Assembly (NCBI GenBank): GCA_029945375.1
Contig: CM057058.1
Location: 4,030,001 to 4,094,000 of the forward strand
From: Agaricus subrufescens
Taxonomy: Eukaryota; Basidiomycota; Agaricomycetes; Agaricales; Agaricaceae
Direction of reading: 5' to 3'
DNA: 64,000 nucleotides
Shown: piece by piece, positions 23,301-33,102 of the stretch
Numbering within the stretch: the stretch's first letter is position 1
Layout of the letters: every line of letters starts with the position of its first letter
Made by a program: the position numbers and the translations under genes
Notes under the pieces: generated by a model
What the model was told of the DNA's origin: nothing
Seen by the model: the letters and a program-made list of their open reading frames with translations, nothing else
Databases searched by the model: none

Positions 23301-25579
23301 AACACAAAAATGTGCTATATATCCTTCAGGCTTGATCAGAGAAATAATGTAAACTCATATTCAAACTCTTGAGCCTCAAATATATATACTTCAGTTGTAT
23401 ACATACAAGATTCTAAGCAGAAAAGTGGCAGCATACATAACTCCTGCAATGTTTTCCTATATCTCCATAGATAGTGTATTCCATGATAAATGTATAGACA
23501 GCCTTACTTATCTAAATGTCTTATTTTTGTTTACATTGTGACTATAGTTGTTTCCCTGGGTTTCTTGTCTAAGTCTAATGTAATCCAATGCAACTTGAGC
23601 TTTTAATTGGGGGTTAGTTGAGGTCTACTTGAGGCCAATTTGCAGCTAATTTGAGATCTACTTTTATCTACTTGTGTTTGATTTGAGCTGACTTGCATTT
23701 GACTCAAATCTAACTTGAATCTAACTTGCATTTGACTGGCATCAACTTGAGTTTGTTTGGGTTTATTTGTGAACAACTTGAATCTACTTGCTTTTGCCTT
23801 GATGACACCATGAAACAGGCTGTATTTTCAAGAAGATTTTCAAGCAAATTTACTTGAAGCCTCACTTGGACAATTACTTGACCCAGTTGAATAGCTCATC
23901 AAGGTGCTCTCAAGTACTGATTTTCTCAAGTTGCCTCAAGTTGGCAGACTTTTTGCTGATGTTGGATGTAGAGCTCACGGGGTTTAGAGGGTCCAGCCGA
24001 AGGCTGGGTCTTACCTTTAGTAGAGGCCGCTTTCTTTGCGGCGATTTGAGTAAACTTGTTGGCCTTTGGTAAGGCCGCAATGGTGATTGGCTTGGGGGCC
24101 GGGGGTGGCTGGGATGTGGGGGGGGGGGGGGGGAAGGGGTGCCTTGCCCTTACCTTTGGCAGTGGCGGGGATGCGAGCTGGGGATGGTGCCAGTGTGGAG
24201 TCTACTTCCATTGGGGCGGCAGTATTTGGAGCCGGGGCCCGAACTTGCTGAGTGGGGAGCGGCTGGACGGGGGTGGTGCGCATGGGGAGGAAAGCTTTCT
24301 TTGTTTCGTCGTCCATATGATGAATGTATTTGCTCAGCCGATGGTTGAGCGAACCTTTATTTGGGACCTGTACATTGGCCCAGTCAGTGCTGAGGATTGC
24401 ACCAAAGGTGTTACAGATAAGTTCTGCCACATCCCTGGGGTTGGAGCAGTTATTGGGAGCCATTCGGAGAATAGGCCCAAAGACGTTCAGGAGCCTTTTC
24501 TCAAAGTCGGCGAGTTCGTCGGGGTAGAAATGGATTTTTCTTCCATCATCTCCGACAAATGTGGGTGAGGAGGGGCGTTCCTCCATTTCTGAAATTTCAT
24601 CGACACGCCTCTTGGCAGCTTCGATATTTTCCATGAACTGAGTGGTGGTTATGGTGTTCCCACCAATGGCTCGGTCGAGCGAGGCTTCTCGCTCTTTCTC
24701 CTGGGCCTGAAGGGCATGGAGTTGCACCTCAGTCGTTTTGACTATTCTGGGCGACGTCGGGGTCTTATCGAGGTCCGGAATTGGGCCTCAAGTGGGGGGT
24801 GTGATTTGCCGGGTCCTAAGAGCCGGGCTGATAATGCCGGACGGCGGCGCTGATGTAGCGAGACTGTCGGGCGGATTAGCGGGGGTAGCACCGGTTACCT
24901 TCAAAGCCGGATGACTAAGAAGGGCCGGATTGGGTGTAGGAAAGTTGTAACTCTCCGATTGGCTGTGAGGGGCTGACATGGCCTTTAGAGCCTCGTGGTC
25001 CAAAAGCGCAGCATCGGGGGTAGAGAAGACGTCGCCTGGGGTGACAGTCTTGTAAGAAAGCGGTGTCTCACTGTGGCGAGCAGCGAGGGCAGGGTGCCTA
25101 AGTTCATCTCCAGTGGGCATAGGGATGCCCCAGTCACTGGAGGTCTGGTTAGTGGCCCGGGCTTCTTCCTCCTCCTCCCAGTGCAACTTCTCGATTCTTT
25201 CTCTCTCAAGCCTCTCCAATATCCTTGGATCGTCCTCAATATCACTCTCCTCCTCGCTCTCACTCTCCTCTACCTCCTCTTGAGTTTTGATCTCCTTATC
25301 TGTTGACGGATCCTTGGGAGCGGGTCCGTCTTGTGACTCTTGTGAAGTCGGCACTACTTCCTCCATATCCAAGGTTCTGAAGGCACTAGGTGCCAACATC
25401 CCCTTCAATTCTCTTGCCATAGACCTCTTCTTCTTTGGGACTATGGCTTTGAAGGCTCCCTGGATCCTCTTGGTGACCTTAGAGGACGTGGAAGCGTGGG
25501 AAGCAACTGAACATATGCTCCCTGATGGCGATGGTGGTCATGATGGTCGATCGTATGGCTGGGGTCACTTTCCAGACAT
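20354..25579 (-). pseudogene. LINE ORF1 (zinc-knuckle protein), interrupted
   Basis: It begins at ATG 25579 (MSGK, then TGA; a second TGA eight codons later). It then runs open as MARELKG... (25420-24788) with an acidic Glu/Asp/Ser segment, continues after a frame change at 24727-24017, and is split by the DNA transposon at 23961-21731. It resumes at 21739-21269 and 21259-20789, and ends with three Cys-His knuckles at 20770-20354 (CQNCWRWNHGTSRC, CARCYQPHN, CVNCGGAHPANHSNC). Its stop TGA (20356-20354) overlaps the ORF2 start as ATGA. A 5' fragment at 47128-47356 keeps CGA where this copy has the first TGA. Confidence 0.75.
21731..23961. mobile_element. 2.2 kb non-autonomous DNA transposon inside the LINE
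   Basis: The left end reads CATCAGCAAAAAGTTTGG and the right end, read in reverse complement, CATCAGCAAAAAGTCTGCC, so it has terminal inverted repeats. Subterminal zones at both ends (21745-22200 and 23570-23950) are filled with the hexamer ACTTGA or its complement TCAAGT, many copies in both orientations. It has no ORF of note and is AT-rich, unlike the surrounding LINE. Short inverted ends plus dense subterminal repeats are typical of hAT-type elements, where transposase binds the repeats. No clear 8 bp target duplication is visible, so the superfamily is inference. Confidence 0.7.
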
Positions 25580-25692
25580 ACTAGAGTGCAGGGGGTCGTG
25601 AGATATCAAGCGTTATCCCTGTAGAACGTGTATTACCACTACTAAATGCCAGCCAACACCAATATCCTAAATAGGAAGGTGGTGGTTACAGA

Positions 25693-25938
25693 TCAAGAAG
25701 CAGTGTCCGTCTTATCATTTCTTTTCCTTTATGATTCGTTTCTTTTCTCTCCTCGAGGCAATGATCTTTCCGCTGGATACGTATAAATTTTGTTGTTTGG
25801 GGCTTAATGTTTTCTCAACTTTGGATACGCGTCATGGCATCCTTATTCTTGTAGTATGCCCAGATTATCTACCTGGATGTCGTATAGCTACTTGAATAGA
25901 AGGTCCACTGAGAGGTGCCGTTGATACAAAAAAAAAAA
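25693..25938 (+). mobile_element. short LINE-derived element 2, right part with poly(A)
   Basis: It continues the 3' UTR interrupted at 15419. It is homologous to 12955-13184 and ends in an A tract at 25928-25938. The copia sequence resumes immediately after it with the duplicated target. Confidence 0.8.
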
Positions 25939-26486
25939 TCATCCAGCTGCTCTAAAGTGAATTTCTCTGGTCTAAGCTCCTTTAGACGACGTTTGCAGCC
26001 CTCTACACGGTTTATAAGCGACTGGAGGGACTCCTCTTCGAGTTTACGGATGCTGAACAGCTCATCATAGGCATTGAATCACATTCCAGCCTTTTTCTGA
26101 CGATGTACAGCCTCCAGAGCAGCCCACATCTTGATTGGATCGTCCTGGATGCCTGCAAAATGCACCCTTTGGTCTTCTTCAACCATTAGATACAGCCAGC
26201 CAGCTGCCTTGTCGAGTTTATCCTCCCAGAGTGACTGGGAAGCAAAATCCTGGGGAGTAGGGGAAGAGGGAATGGAGGGACCACTCTGCTTGCCTGAAAC
26301 AAGTCTCCATAGGCCAGAGGCACGTAGCCAGACCTCCATCTCGCCAGACCATGTGGCATAGTTCTCCCCGTTGAGCTTGACAAACGCTGGCGAACCTGAA
26401 GCCATACGAGCAAAAATGAGGGCAGGGGAAGCGAAATAGTTTGAGGGAGGAGGGATGAGAGAGAGTAGGAGTTGAGTTGAAGACAT
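25939..26486 (-). pseudogene. copia copy 1: Gag N-terminus
   Basis: The minus strand opens with ATG 26486 and reads MASGSPAFVKLNGENYATW..., the start of a copia-type Gag, with WLYLMVEEDQRVHFAG following. A TGA after KKAGM (26079-26081) breaks it, and the frame then continues through FNAYDELFSI to the nested insertion at 25938. The same TGA is present in copia copy 3 (48131). The other half is at 13185-14731. Confidence 0.85.
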
Positions 26487-28137
26487 TCCTTCCTTGACCT
26501 CTTACCACTACCTTCCTCTTTTGGAAGCCTCAGTGGTTTAGTTGTAATAGTAGGGAATACATCTTATTCATGCCTCCTAAATGTCGCAACAAAGCATCCT
26601 CCCAACCTCCTGTGGCAGGCACGCCTGCCCCTCCACATCGTGAGACGCTCCAGGAATTTGTGGACAAGGACTGGGATCCTCCAGGCCCTGCCCCTCCTGT
26701 TCCCGAGCTTGAGCCCTCATTCTTTGTGGGCACTCTTTCTAATCCTAGCCAGACATATGTCGGTGGTACTCCCTTCCAGTCTGAACGGCCTTCAGTCTCC
26801 AGACCTGGAAATCTTCTTCCACCAGCAGAGATTCTCTCTGCTTTCGATTCAGCTCCTCGACACGAGTTGACACAAGTCACTCAGTCTCTTCTGGGCAAAT
26901 GGCCTGAACAGCCGTCTCCGACCCCCTCCGCCATGCTGACCACAGAATCGCCTGCTTGCATTCCTGTGGAAGTTTCACCTGACCCCCCAGTTCCAGAAAT
27001 CCCGTACACTAGAGATAACGTTCCAGGGCGCGATCTCTTCTTCTCTACTCTTGAAGATTACACATCTTCACTCACTGCAGCAGATAGCGACACCCCCCAT
27101 TTTCTATCCATGATACTCACCAGCCTTCAGATCCTACTTCGGGACTGGGCTGTCCTTGACCTCAAATGCGATGGTGGTTTCACCGTTGCCAATTTACTTG
27201 ACGGACTACCACATTCTCAACACGTGGATTTCGCTCCTCTTCCTACCGGTACCTCGGGCCAAGCTCCCCGGCCTATCCTGAAACCTCATGTCAAGCGGAC
27301 CAAGGTTACGCCACCATCCCCACCTCCCAAGCCGAGTGCTCCAGTGAAAGCTGATTGTGCACTGGCTCCTGTTCTCCAACAGCGTCCACCTCCTTTGGAG
27401 GCTCCCACTGTTTCTGTCGCTGCGCCCAAACATTGTCATCACCAGGGCAAACACACTATCCACGGCCCTTCTCACTGTGGTATCTCCATTCGTACGCCAA
27501 GTGTCTTGAACTTCAAGGCTACTCTTATCACCTCAGAGATCTTATTTGATCTCAACAAGCTTATCGTGAAGAATCTACCTGAGTCCAACGACTTGATTAT
27601 CATTTCTTCCCTTGATGAAGGTGGCCCAGGGAAAGTTTTCCTATCTACCAGCCGCATTCCCACTAGATCCGAAGCTGACTTCGTGCTCAAGCACATCAAG
27701 GCACGTTTCCCTGTCCCAGAAGGTGCGAATCCTATTCGCAAATCCGCCATCAAATCCACCACCTATCTTAAGGTGCTGGATATTCCAATCACCAATCCTA
27801 CCTCCAATGAATGGCTCGCCCCCACTTCGGCTCGTATCCACGATGAGTTCCAAAAATCTATAATCGGCTGCGCTTTAGCCAATGACACTCGCAACATCCG
27901 CATCATGCAGACTTCTCCCCACTCTGACACATGCATAGCATGGGTCGACATCATTGATTCGGTATCCGGTGCTAATGCAAGAAGTTACATCGGTAAGCAT
28001 ATTCAAGTCGCTGGCGTCAACTGCAGGATTGCCGGTGCTCGTCCTCACTCTGGTTCCGTCTTATGCACCTGGTGCTATAGATGGGGCCATCATTCTAGTC
28101 GGTGCCGTCGGGAAGGTGTGCGCTGTCCACTCTGCGG
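26487..28137 (+). mobile_element. LINE-type ORF1 unit, cut by gypsy-2
   Basis: Its start CATTCCTTCCTTGACCTCTT is related to the 5' end of the big LINE (25692) and of the fragment at 47128. It holds one intact ORF1 and ends where the gypsy-2 LTR begins (28138). No 3' end or poly(A) is seen. Confidence 0.7.
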
Positions 28138-28158
28138 TGAAGAGACTAGATCGGTGTG
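26570..28158 (+). CDS. ORF1 protein, zinc-knuckle type (529 aa, last codons from LTR)
   Basis: Open from ATG 26570 to TGA 28157. The N-terminal ~300 residues are Pro/Ser-rich and probably disordered. From ~residue 305 an ordered part follows (LNKLIVKNLPESNDLIIIS, then TYLKVLDIP) that looks like an RNA-binding fold. Next come DTCIAWVDIIDSVSG and YIGKHIQVAGVNC, shared with the short elements, and a CCHC knuckle CTWCYRWGHHSSRC with a second start CPLCG. The true C-terminus is lost: the last ~7 codons are LTR sequence. Role: probable RNA-binding Gag-like protein of a non-LTR element. Confidence 0.75.
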
Positions 28159-29514
28159 AATGTGGAAAAATAAAATATAAAAATATAAATCGAATGCGAA
28201 TACAACCCTTTGAATTACACCGAGTCTCGAGTGCGGTTCGTGGGGAGAATAAATCAGAAAGAAAGTGAAAATAAGAGTCTCGATTAAATATTAAATGAAA
28301 ATAGGGGTAGAATAGAAATGTGAAACAAGTCTCGACTGAATAGAAACCTCTTCCAGACCTATGCCGTTTCGATTAGAACCTTCGCGACGAGTGGCTAAGC
28401 TCGCGACGACTGTCCTCAATAGAATGGGTTAGACACCTATCTAGGAGGGGTAGCGAATCCGCCCTAGTGATGCCTCAACAAACTCGGAGAGCCTTGACCT
28501 GCCTTCGTGCTTCGAGACAGACTGCAAGACAAGTCGAGCTAGCACCGAATGCTATCGCGATCCTATTAGACCAGTGAAGATACTCTCTCGAGCAGAACAC
28601 AAGACCTTCCGAGTCGAGAAAGAACTTAAGAAATGCTTAGAACACTGCGAAGTTTAACCAACTCGATTTCACTCGCACAGCGCTTGGGCAAAGATTCGAT
28701 GCCGAACCTCGTCCTCGACTGGCGACTATATACGATACACAATAAAAAACTGAGACAAAATAAACAAATATGAAACAGATAACCAAGTCCGTATCCAGCA
28801 CTGAATGGGTATAGTCTCCTTGACTCATCTTTCTCCACCAATCAACAGTCTCGACTATTCAGTCTCCTCGACCGAACATCGCACTTGCCTAATCTTCCAC
28901 TCCTCATTGGCTAACGAGCTTCTAACCCTAGACCCTAGTCTAGAAACTCCCGAGGCGCACCCCCCACTGATAATCCCGTTGATAAGGTGTCCTCGATTAG
29001 ACTACACTTCTATCTCGCCGTTAGTTGCTTCAAGATTATCACTATTACCGCCTGATCCAGAGTCTCGACCAACAATTCCAACAGTCTCGCTTCAGGTTAA
29101 TTCAGTCTCGACATGTGTAAGTCGTCTACTTCCTAGCCCTTTCCTTATTAGGCAGGTAGTAGTTATAGATTCGGTTTAGCATAAGGTCCGCTGAAGGAAC
29201 CGCGTTCCGCTAAGTCCTCGAGCCATCCCATAGCCAACCTCGATGACAATTTCCAGCAAAGTCTCCCTAGACTCAGTCTCGAGACTTCCATTTTAAGTCC
29301 TCGAACGCGATTATATTTCCCCTAGCAGTACGGTTTTCCTGCTAGGAATTGCGGATGCAATCTCGACTGTCCCCTAGGTCAACCTCTCTTCACACATGTC
29401 CTCGACTGAGCTTATCTCTAACTGGGTGACTGATTGTTCATTCTCGAACTTAATACGTACACCTAGCCGCATTAAACGTAGATTTTCACACGTAAAACGG
29501 CTGGGGCCGTAACA
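28138..29514 (-). repeat. gypsy-2 3' LTR (1377 bp)
   Basis: On the plus strand it runs from TGAAGAGACTAG to GGCCGTAACA, so in element sense it starts TG and ends CA. It is closely similar to 41950-43327 along its length, with scattered substitutions and a more divergent patch near 29375-29450. The two copies are therefore not identical and the insertion is not brand new. Small ORFs within it recur in both copies and are not taken as genes. Confidence 0.9.
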
Positions 29515-29526
29515 TCTCCCCCCCAC
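29515..29526 (-). other. polypurine tract of gypsy-2
   Basis: On the minus strand a GTGGGGGGGAGA tract lies directly against the start of the 3' LTR, where plus-strand DNA synthesis is primed in LTR elements. A near copy (GTGAGGGGGAGA) occurs inside the element at about 32984-32995. Confidence 0.75.
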
Positions 29527-30048
29527 TATGAAACGACTGTCCTCAGTCATACCAGACTCCATCTCGGAACTAATCCGATCATCCCCAACGTCTGGCTGGA
29601 CTTCAATTTCACCCCTCGACGAGCATTCGCCCTTTGTAGTGGTGGACCTCCCGCTCCGGACATCACCGGCGGCTATTAATATCACTACCGCCATGTTCTC
29701 CTGGAACGGCGATTGCCGTGCTTCTTTTCTGATCGCCCCAGACCACGCGTTACTAAATTTAGCGCGATCTTCTGATCACTTTCCAAAAGTGAGGTTTAAA
29801 CTTCCTCAACTTCTTTTTTATTTTGCTGACCCCGCCTCATTTTCTCTTTGGGGCGTCATCAGCCAATGGCTCATTCCGCGCTACCGCTGCTGACATAGTG
29901 TGTTGGCGCGATCTAGTGAGTCTTGCCTTTTTCATTGCCACCCTGCGGATCTTGACCTCGCTAATAGGGTAACTTCGACCGACGCTGAGCTCTGGCCCCC
30001 ATTAAAAGCGGACCTGGCCCCCCCCACTTCGGTTTCTTTCTCCCCATC
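29527..30048 (+). promoter_or_regulatory. region upstream of cargo gene A
   Basis: About 520 bp between the polypurine tract and the gene A start. An open stretch of 121 codons (29528-29893) is present but has no recognisable features. No clear TATA box was seen. It probably carries the promoter and 5' UTR of gene A. Confidence 0.35.
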
Positions 30049-32320
30049 ATGTCCTCCTCGCCTCCCCAGCTGCCCCCCGAGATAGCTATTGCTGCTATCC
30101 TCAACAAGGCGGAATGGGGTGCGCATTTTCCGTCCGACGTTCTTCTCTGGCATTCTGAGCACTTTCACGCTCTGCTGGCCTACCGAAAGACCCTCCAGCC
30201 GGCGGAATCATCGTCCACATCTCTGTCCAACATTCTGCAGACTACCTTACCGACTTTGCCCTCAGCCGTTCGCCCTACGTCTACCCCTCTGGTGCCTTCA
30301 GTTCTCCTGGCCATTGCTCGTACTCCGATGCCAGTGCAACATTCGCCACCTGTCTCTCTTCGTTCTCCGTGTTCTCGTCTTCTGACTCCTGCCGCTCTCG
30401 CAGCTCCCTTGACTTCCTCAGCTTCGGCTCGGACTCCTCGTCAACCTCCCCCTTGCCGATCTCTTGGTGAGTGGCCCATGGCTCGGGCACACCGTCTCTT
30501 TGCTGCCGTACGCGCTTCTAATATCGCAGTCGCTCGAATCACAGCTCGGGTGGCGTCAGAAACTCCCCGTCTTAATCTAGCGGAGGTTCATGTCCCGCCT
30601 AATTCCACTGCTAGTTCAACTGCTGGTTCTACTCGTCGTGGTGAGACCAATCCTCCTGCCACTAAACGCCAATGTGTGCGCTCTCCTTCGCCTAAAACTA
30701 CCCCCGAGGTAGTCCCTAAAATTGAGAAGATTTCTCCCACCAAAGCTCCGGCACCTGCCTGTTCTCCACGCCCGGGTTCTGGCAAGTGCCTTGCTTGAAA
30801 AACCACTAGCAGTAAAGCGTCGGCTGGCTCCTTCAAAGCCGTTATGGAAATCACTTCTTCCTCCTCTTTGTCTTCTGATCCTGAGCAAGCCGGGTCCAGT
30901 GACGAGGAAAGCAAAAGCAACAATGAGGACGAGGTGGTTCAAGAGGATGAACTCGACGATTCCGATGTCGACATGGATAAGTCCTCCTCCAAGAAATGCA
31001 AACCTGCTGCCTCTTGTTGTAAGACCGCACCTCCTGCCAAGACTACCCCCGCAACTCGTGCTCGAACTACGCGCTCCAAACAATCTAAATCGGTCAAGAC
31101 CCCTGCAACCGTCGACTCCGACGGGTCAGATGAACCTCGCGGTACGTCTCTCTCCATCCTCTTTCTCTTTCCTGCTAACCTTCATTTCCCAGTGCGCACC
31201 AACACTTCCTTAACTCACCAACTTGGTCTCGCTCCCGGTGCCCCTTATCTCGACAGTCTTGCTACCCATTTTGCTGTCTCCTACGATCCAGTATGGCACC
31301 CTTGCACCTCTTTCACTCTTTATCTCCTCAATCATTTTCCTTTAGTACTCCCCATGTTCTGCTAATTGTCTCAACTGCACGCGCAACTTCTGTTTAGTGT
31401 GCACGGCCGACAATCCCATCAAACGTCACTGTGGAGAATCCATCGAGGATGCGCAGCGTCGCGTCGACGCCCTCATCACTGGCGTTGAGTGCGACCAGTG
31501 CGACCATGACCGCGCCGGCCACTGCAGCAAAACCAAGCCCCCTGCCTTGCGTCAATTCGCAGCTGAGCTGTGCCGCGCGCCTATGTTCATCGCGGGCAAT
31601 GGTACGCCTACCACCCATTTAGCTTTTCTCCTTTACTGAATTTATCCAGGACTCCGCATTCGCAACCGCAACCTCGACATCGCCCACTACCAGATCCAAG
31701 GGTTAGAGAGGCAGCTCAGTCTCGCCATCTCCCACTACCGTTCACTCGTCGTCGAGAGCGCCATCGATTTCCTCGCAGCGTATTGCTATCACGACAAAAA
31801 GCCCCAGTTCTGGATCGAGGCCCAGCTCGTCTCTGACGTCGAAGGGTTCAAAACGCTGCTTGCTGACGCCAAGCAGATCATCAGCTACGACGAACGCGCT
31901 CTCACCGCCTCCAATCTTCCCGCTTACGATGTCGATGCTCTCGACAATCTCTCCGGTCCTCGTCGCTCCAAAAACCTCCTCATCTCCGGTCGCACGCTGT
32001 ACAATTCTTTCCGCCGCTTTGGCGAGTGGATGGGCGAGAAGCCCTTCCTCGTCAAAGATCAGCAGCCTCTCATTCAACCTTCTTGGTGGGACCATCACGT
32101 CGCAGCCTGCGACAAGGCCGACGTTCCACCATCTACTCGCGCTAACCCTCAATTTTCCAAGGCGTTCAACGAATACCTCCGTGTTCCTCCGATGATGGTG
32201 CCCGAACCTGCAGCTATCCCTACTCGAGCCCAACTCTCCTGCTCGATCTCCTGCTGGAGCTGCCCCGTCTACGCCTTCCGGGCAGACGATGCAGACTCCT
32301 CTTTCGCCAACCTCCCCTAG
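30049..32320 (+). pseudogene. gypsy-2 antisense cargo gene A (4 exons, one in-frame stop)
   Basis: Unrecognised gene. Exons 30049-31141, 31193-31290, 31346-31601 and 31650-32320 are joined by introns of 51, 55 and 48 bp, all GT-AG, and phase is kept throughout (2118 nt, 705 residues). The only break is TGA at 30796-30798, where CGA would give Arg. Exon 1: hydrophobic-acidic start (PPEIAIAAILNKAEWG), a long Ser/Pro region, then an acidic Ser/Asp stretch (~residues 275-320) and a Lys/Thr-rich basic stretch. Exon 3 encodes a Cys cluster (CSANCLNCTRNFCLVC, then CDQCDHDRAGHC) that could bind zinc. Exon 4 has a helical region with WWDHHVAACDKAD. It runs opposite to gag-pol. The splice-consistent frame argues it was a working gene; function unknown. 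Confidence 0.7.
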
Positions 32321-33102
32321 CGCTATGGACGTCGAGGCTTCCCTCCAGCCAACCTCGCCCATCAACACCAACGGTCGCGCGGCTGCCTTCCCAGAGGGCG
32401 TCGAGGGGTAGGCTTGCTGATTGGGTACTCGATCGGCGCCGGCGGTCGTCCTCTGTTTTGTGTTTCTTTCATATCCACCTCGCACATTTGTTTTTCTTTC
32501 TTTTTTCTTGAACTTTTCTCACTAGTCTTATCTCGCATTAGTGCTTTACTACTTCTTAATTGCATGTAGTTAGCCCTCGTTTCTCTTCAGACTAGTTCTT
32601 CTCTCGTCTCGTTCTCTTCTTGCTCTGTTGTTTCCTCATCCTGTAGTAGCATCGTGCTACCATGTCTCGTTTACAAAAACCCCCACTCAATGTTATCTCG
32701 ATTTGTCTCTTTTACCACTGAGTGTGAATTCTAGATCCGAGACGATAAGTGGCTCGACGTCCCTTAAGTGTTCCGCACCCCCTCTATATGGTCTCGCTCT
32801 CACTTGTGTTCTCGTTCTGCGCCAGCCTATAAATAACCCGATCAATCACAGCTTATTTATAGATCTGCCCCAGATTCTGTTAGAGTAGCCCCGTCTTGTA
32901 ACGTTGCCTCGGCGCAACACCTCGCCTAATAGAACTCGTTTTAATCCCCTGATTTCTGAGTTAAAACCGATCCGAGACGCTCGCTCTCCCCCTCACTATG
33001 GAAACAGACGTCCTCGTTGATCACTGCTTTCGCTCAGAAAAAAAATTTTTTTCTTGATCATACCCTCGACTGCATTCTCGACGAATATAAGTTCTCCGTA
33101 GA
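32321..33102 (+). promoter_or_regulatory. intergenic region between cargo genes A and B
   Basis: 782 bp without a gene. It contains a good TATA box (TATAAATA at ~32829), a T/C-rich stretch before it, and at 32984-32995 an internal copy of the polypurine tract followed by ACTATGGAAACAGACGTCCTCG. That resembles the sequence just inside the 3' LTR (29525-29550). It is the likely promoter of gene B. Confidence 0.5.

Larger units (their letters stand above)
15420..25692 (-). mobile_element. non-LTR retrotransposon (LINE, Tad1-like), near full length, interrupted
   Basis: On the minus strand it has a 5' end opening CTTCTTGATCTGTAACC (25692), ORF1 from 25579, ORF2 from 20357, and a 3' end CCATTGATTAC followed by an A tract (15431-15420). 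Without the 2.2 kb DNA transposon it is about 8.0 kb. It has an apurinic-type endonuclease, RT and a C-terminal Cys-His region. The endonuclease-bearing layout fits the Tad1 group of fungal LINEs; the clade name is inference. ORF1 and ORF2 both carry stops, so it is inactive. Confidence 0.85.

Noticed and set aside
24117..24133. Long G run as a quadruplex or assembly artefact
   Set aside because: It encodes a Pro-rich stretch of LINE ORF1 on the other strand; its length may be polymorphic but it shows no further structure.
28626..29179. Small ORFs on both strands in the left gypsy-2 LTR, repeated at 42439-42992
   Set aside because: They recur only because the LTRs are duplicates; opposite-strand overlap and no features argue against genes.
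30709..30812. An extra intron in cargo gene A that would remove the TGA at 30796
   Set aside because: Available GT/AG pairs change the reading frame, so the TGA is treated as a real stop.
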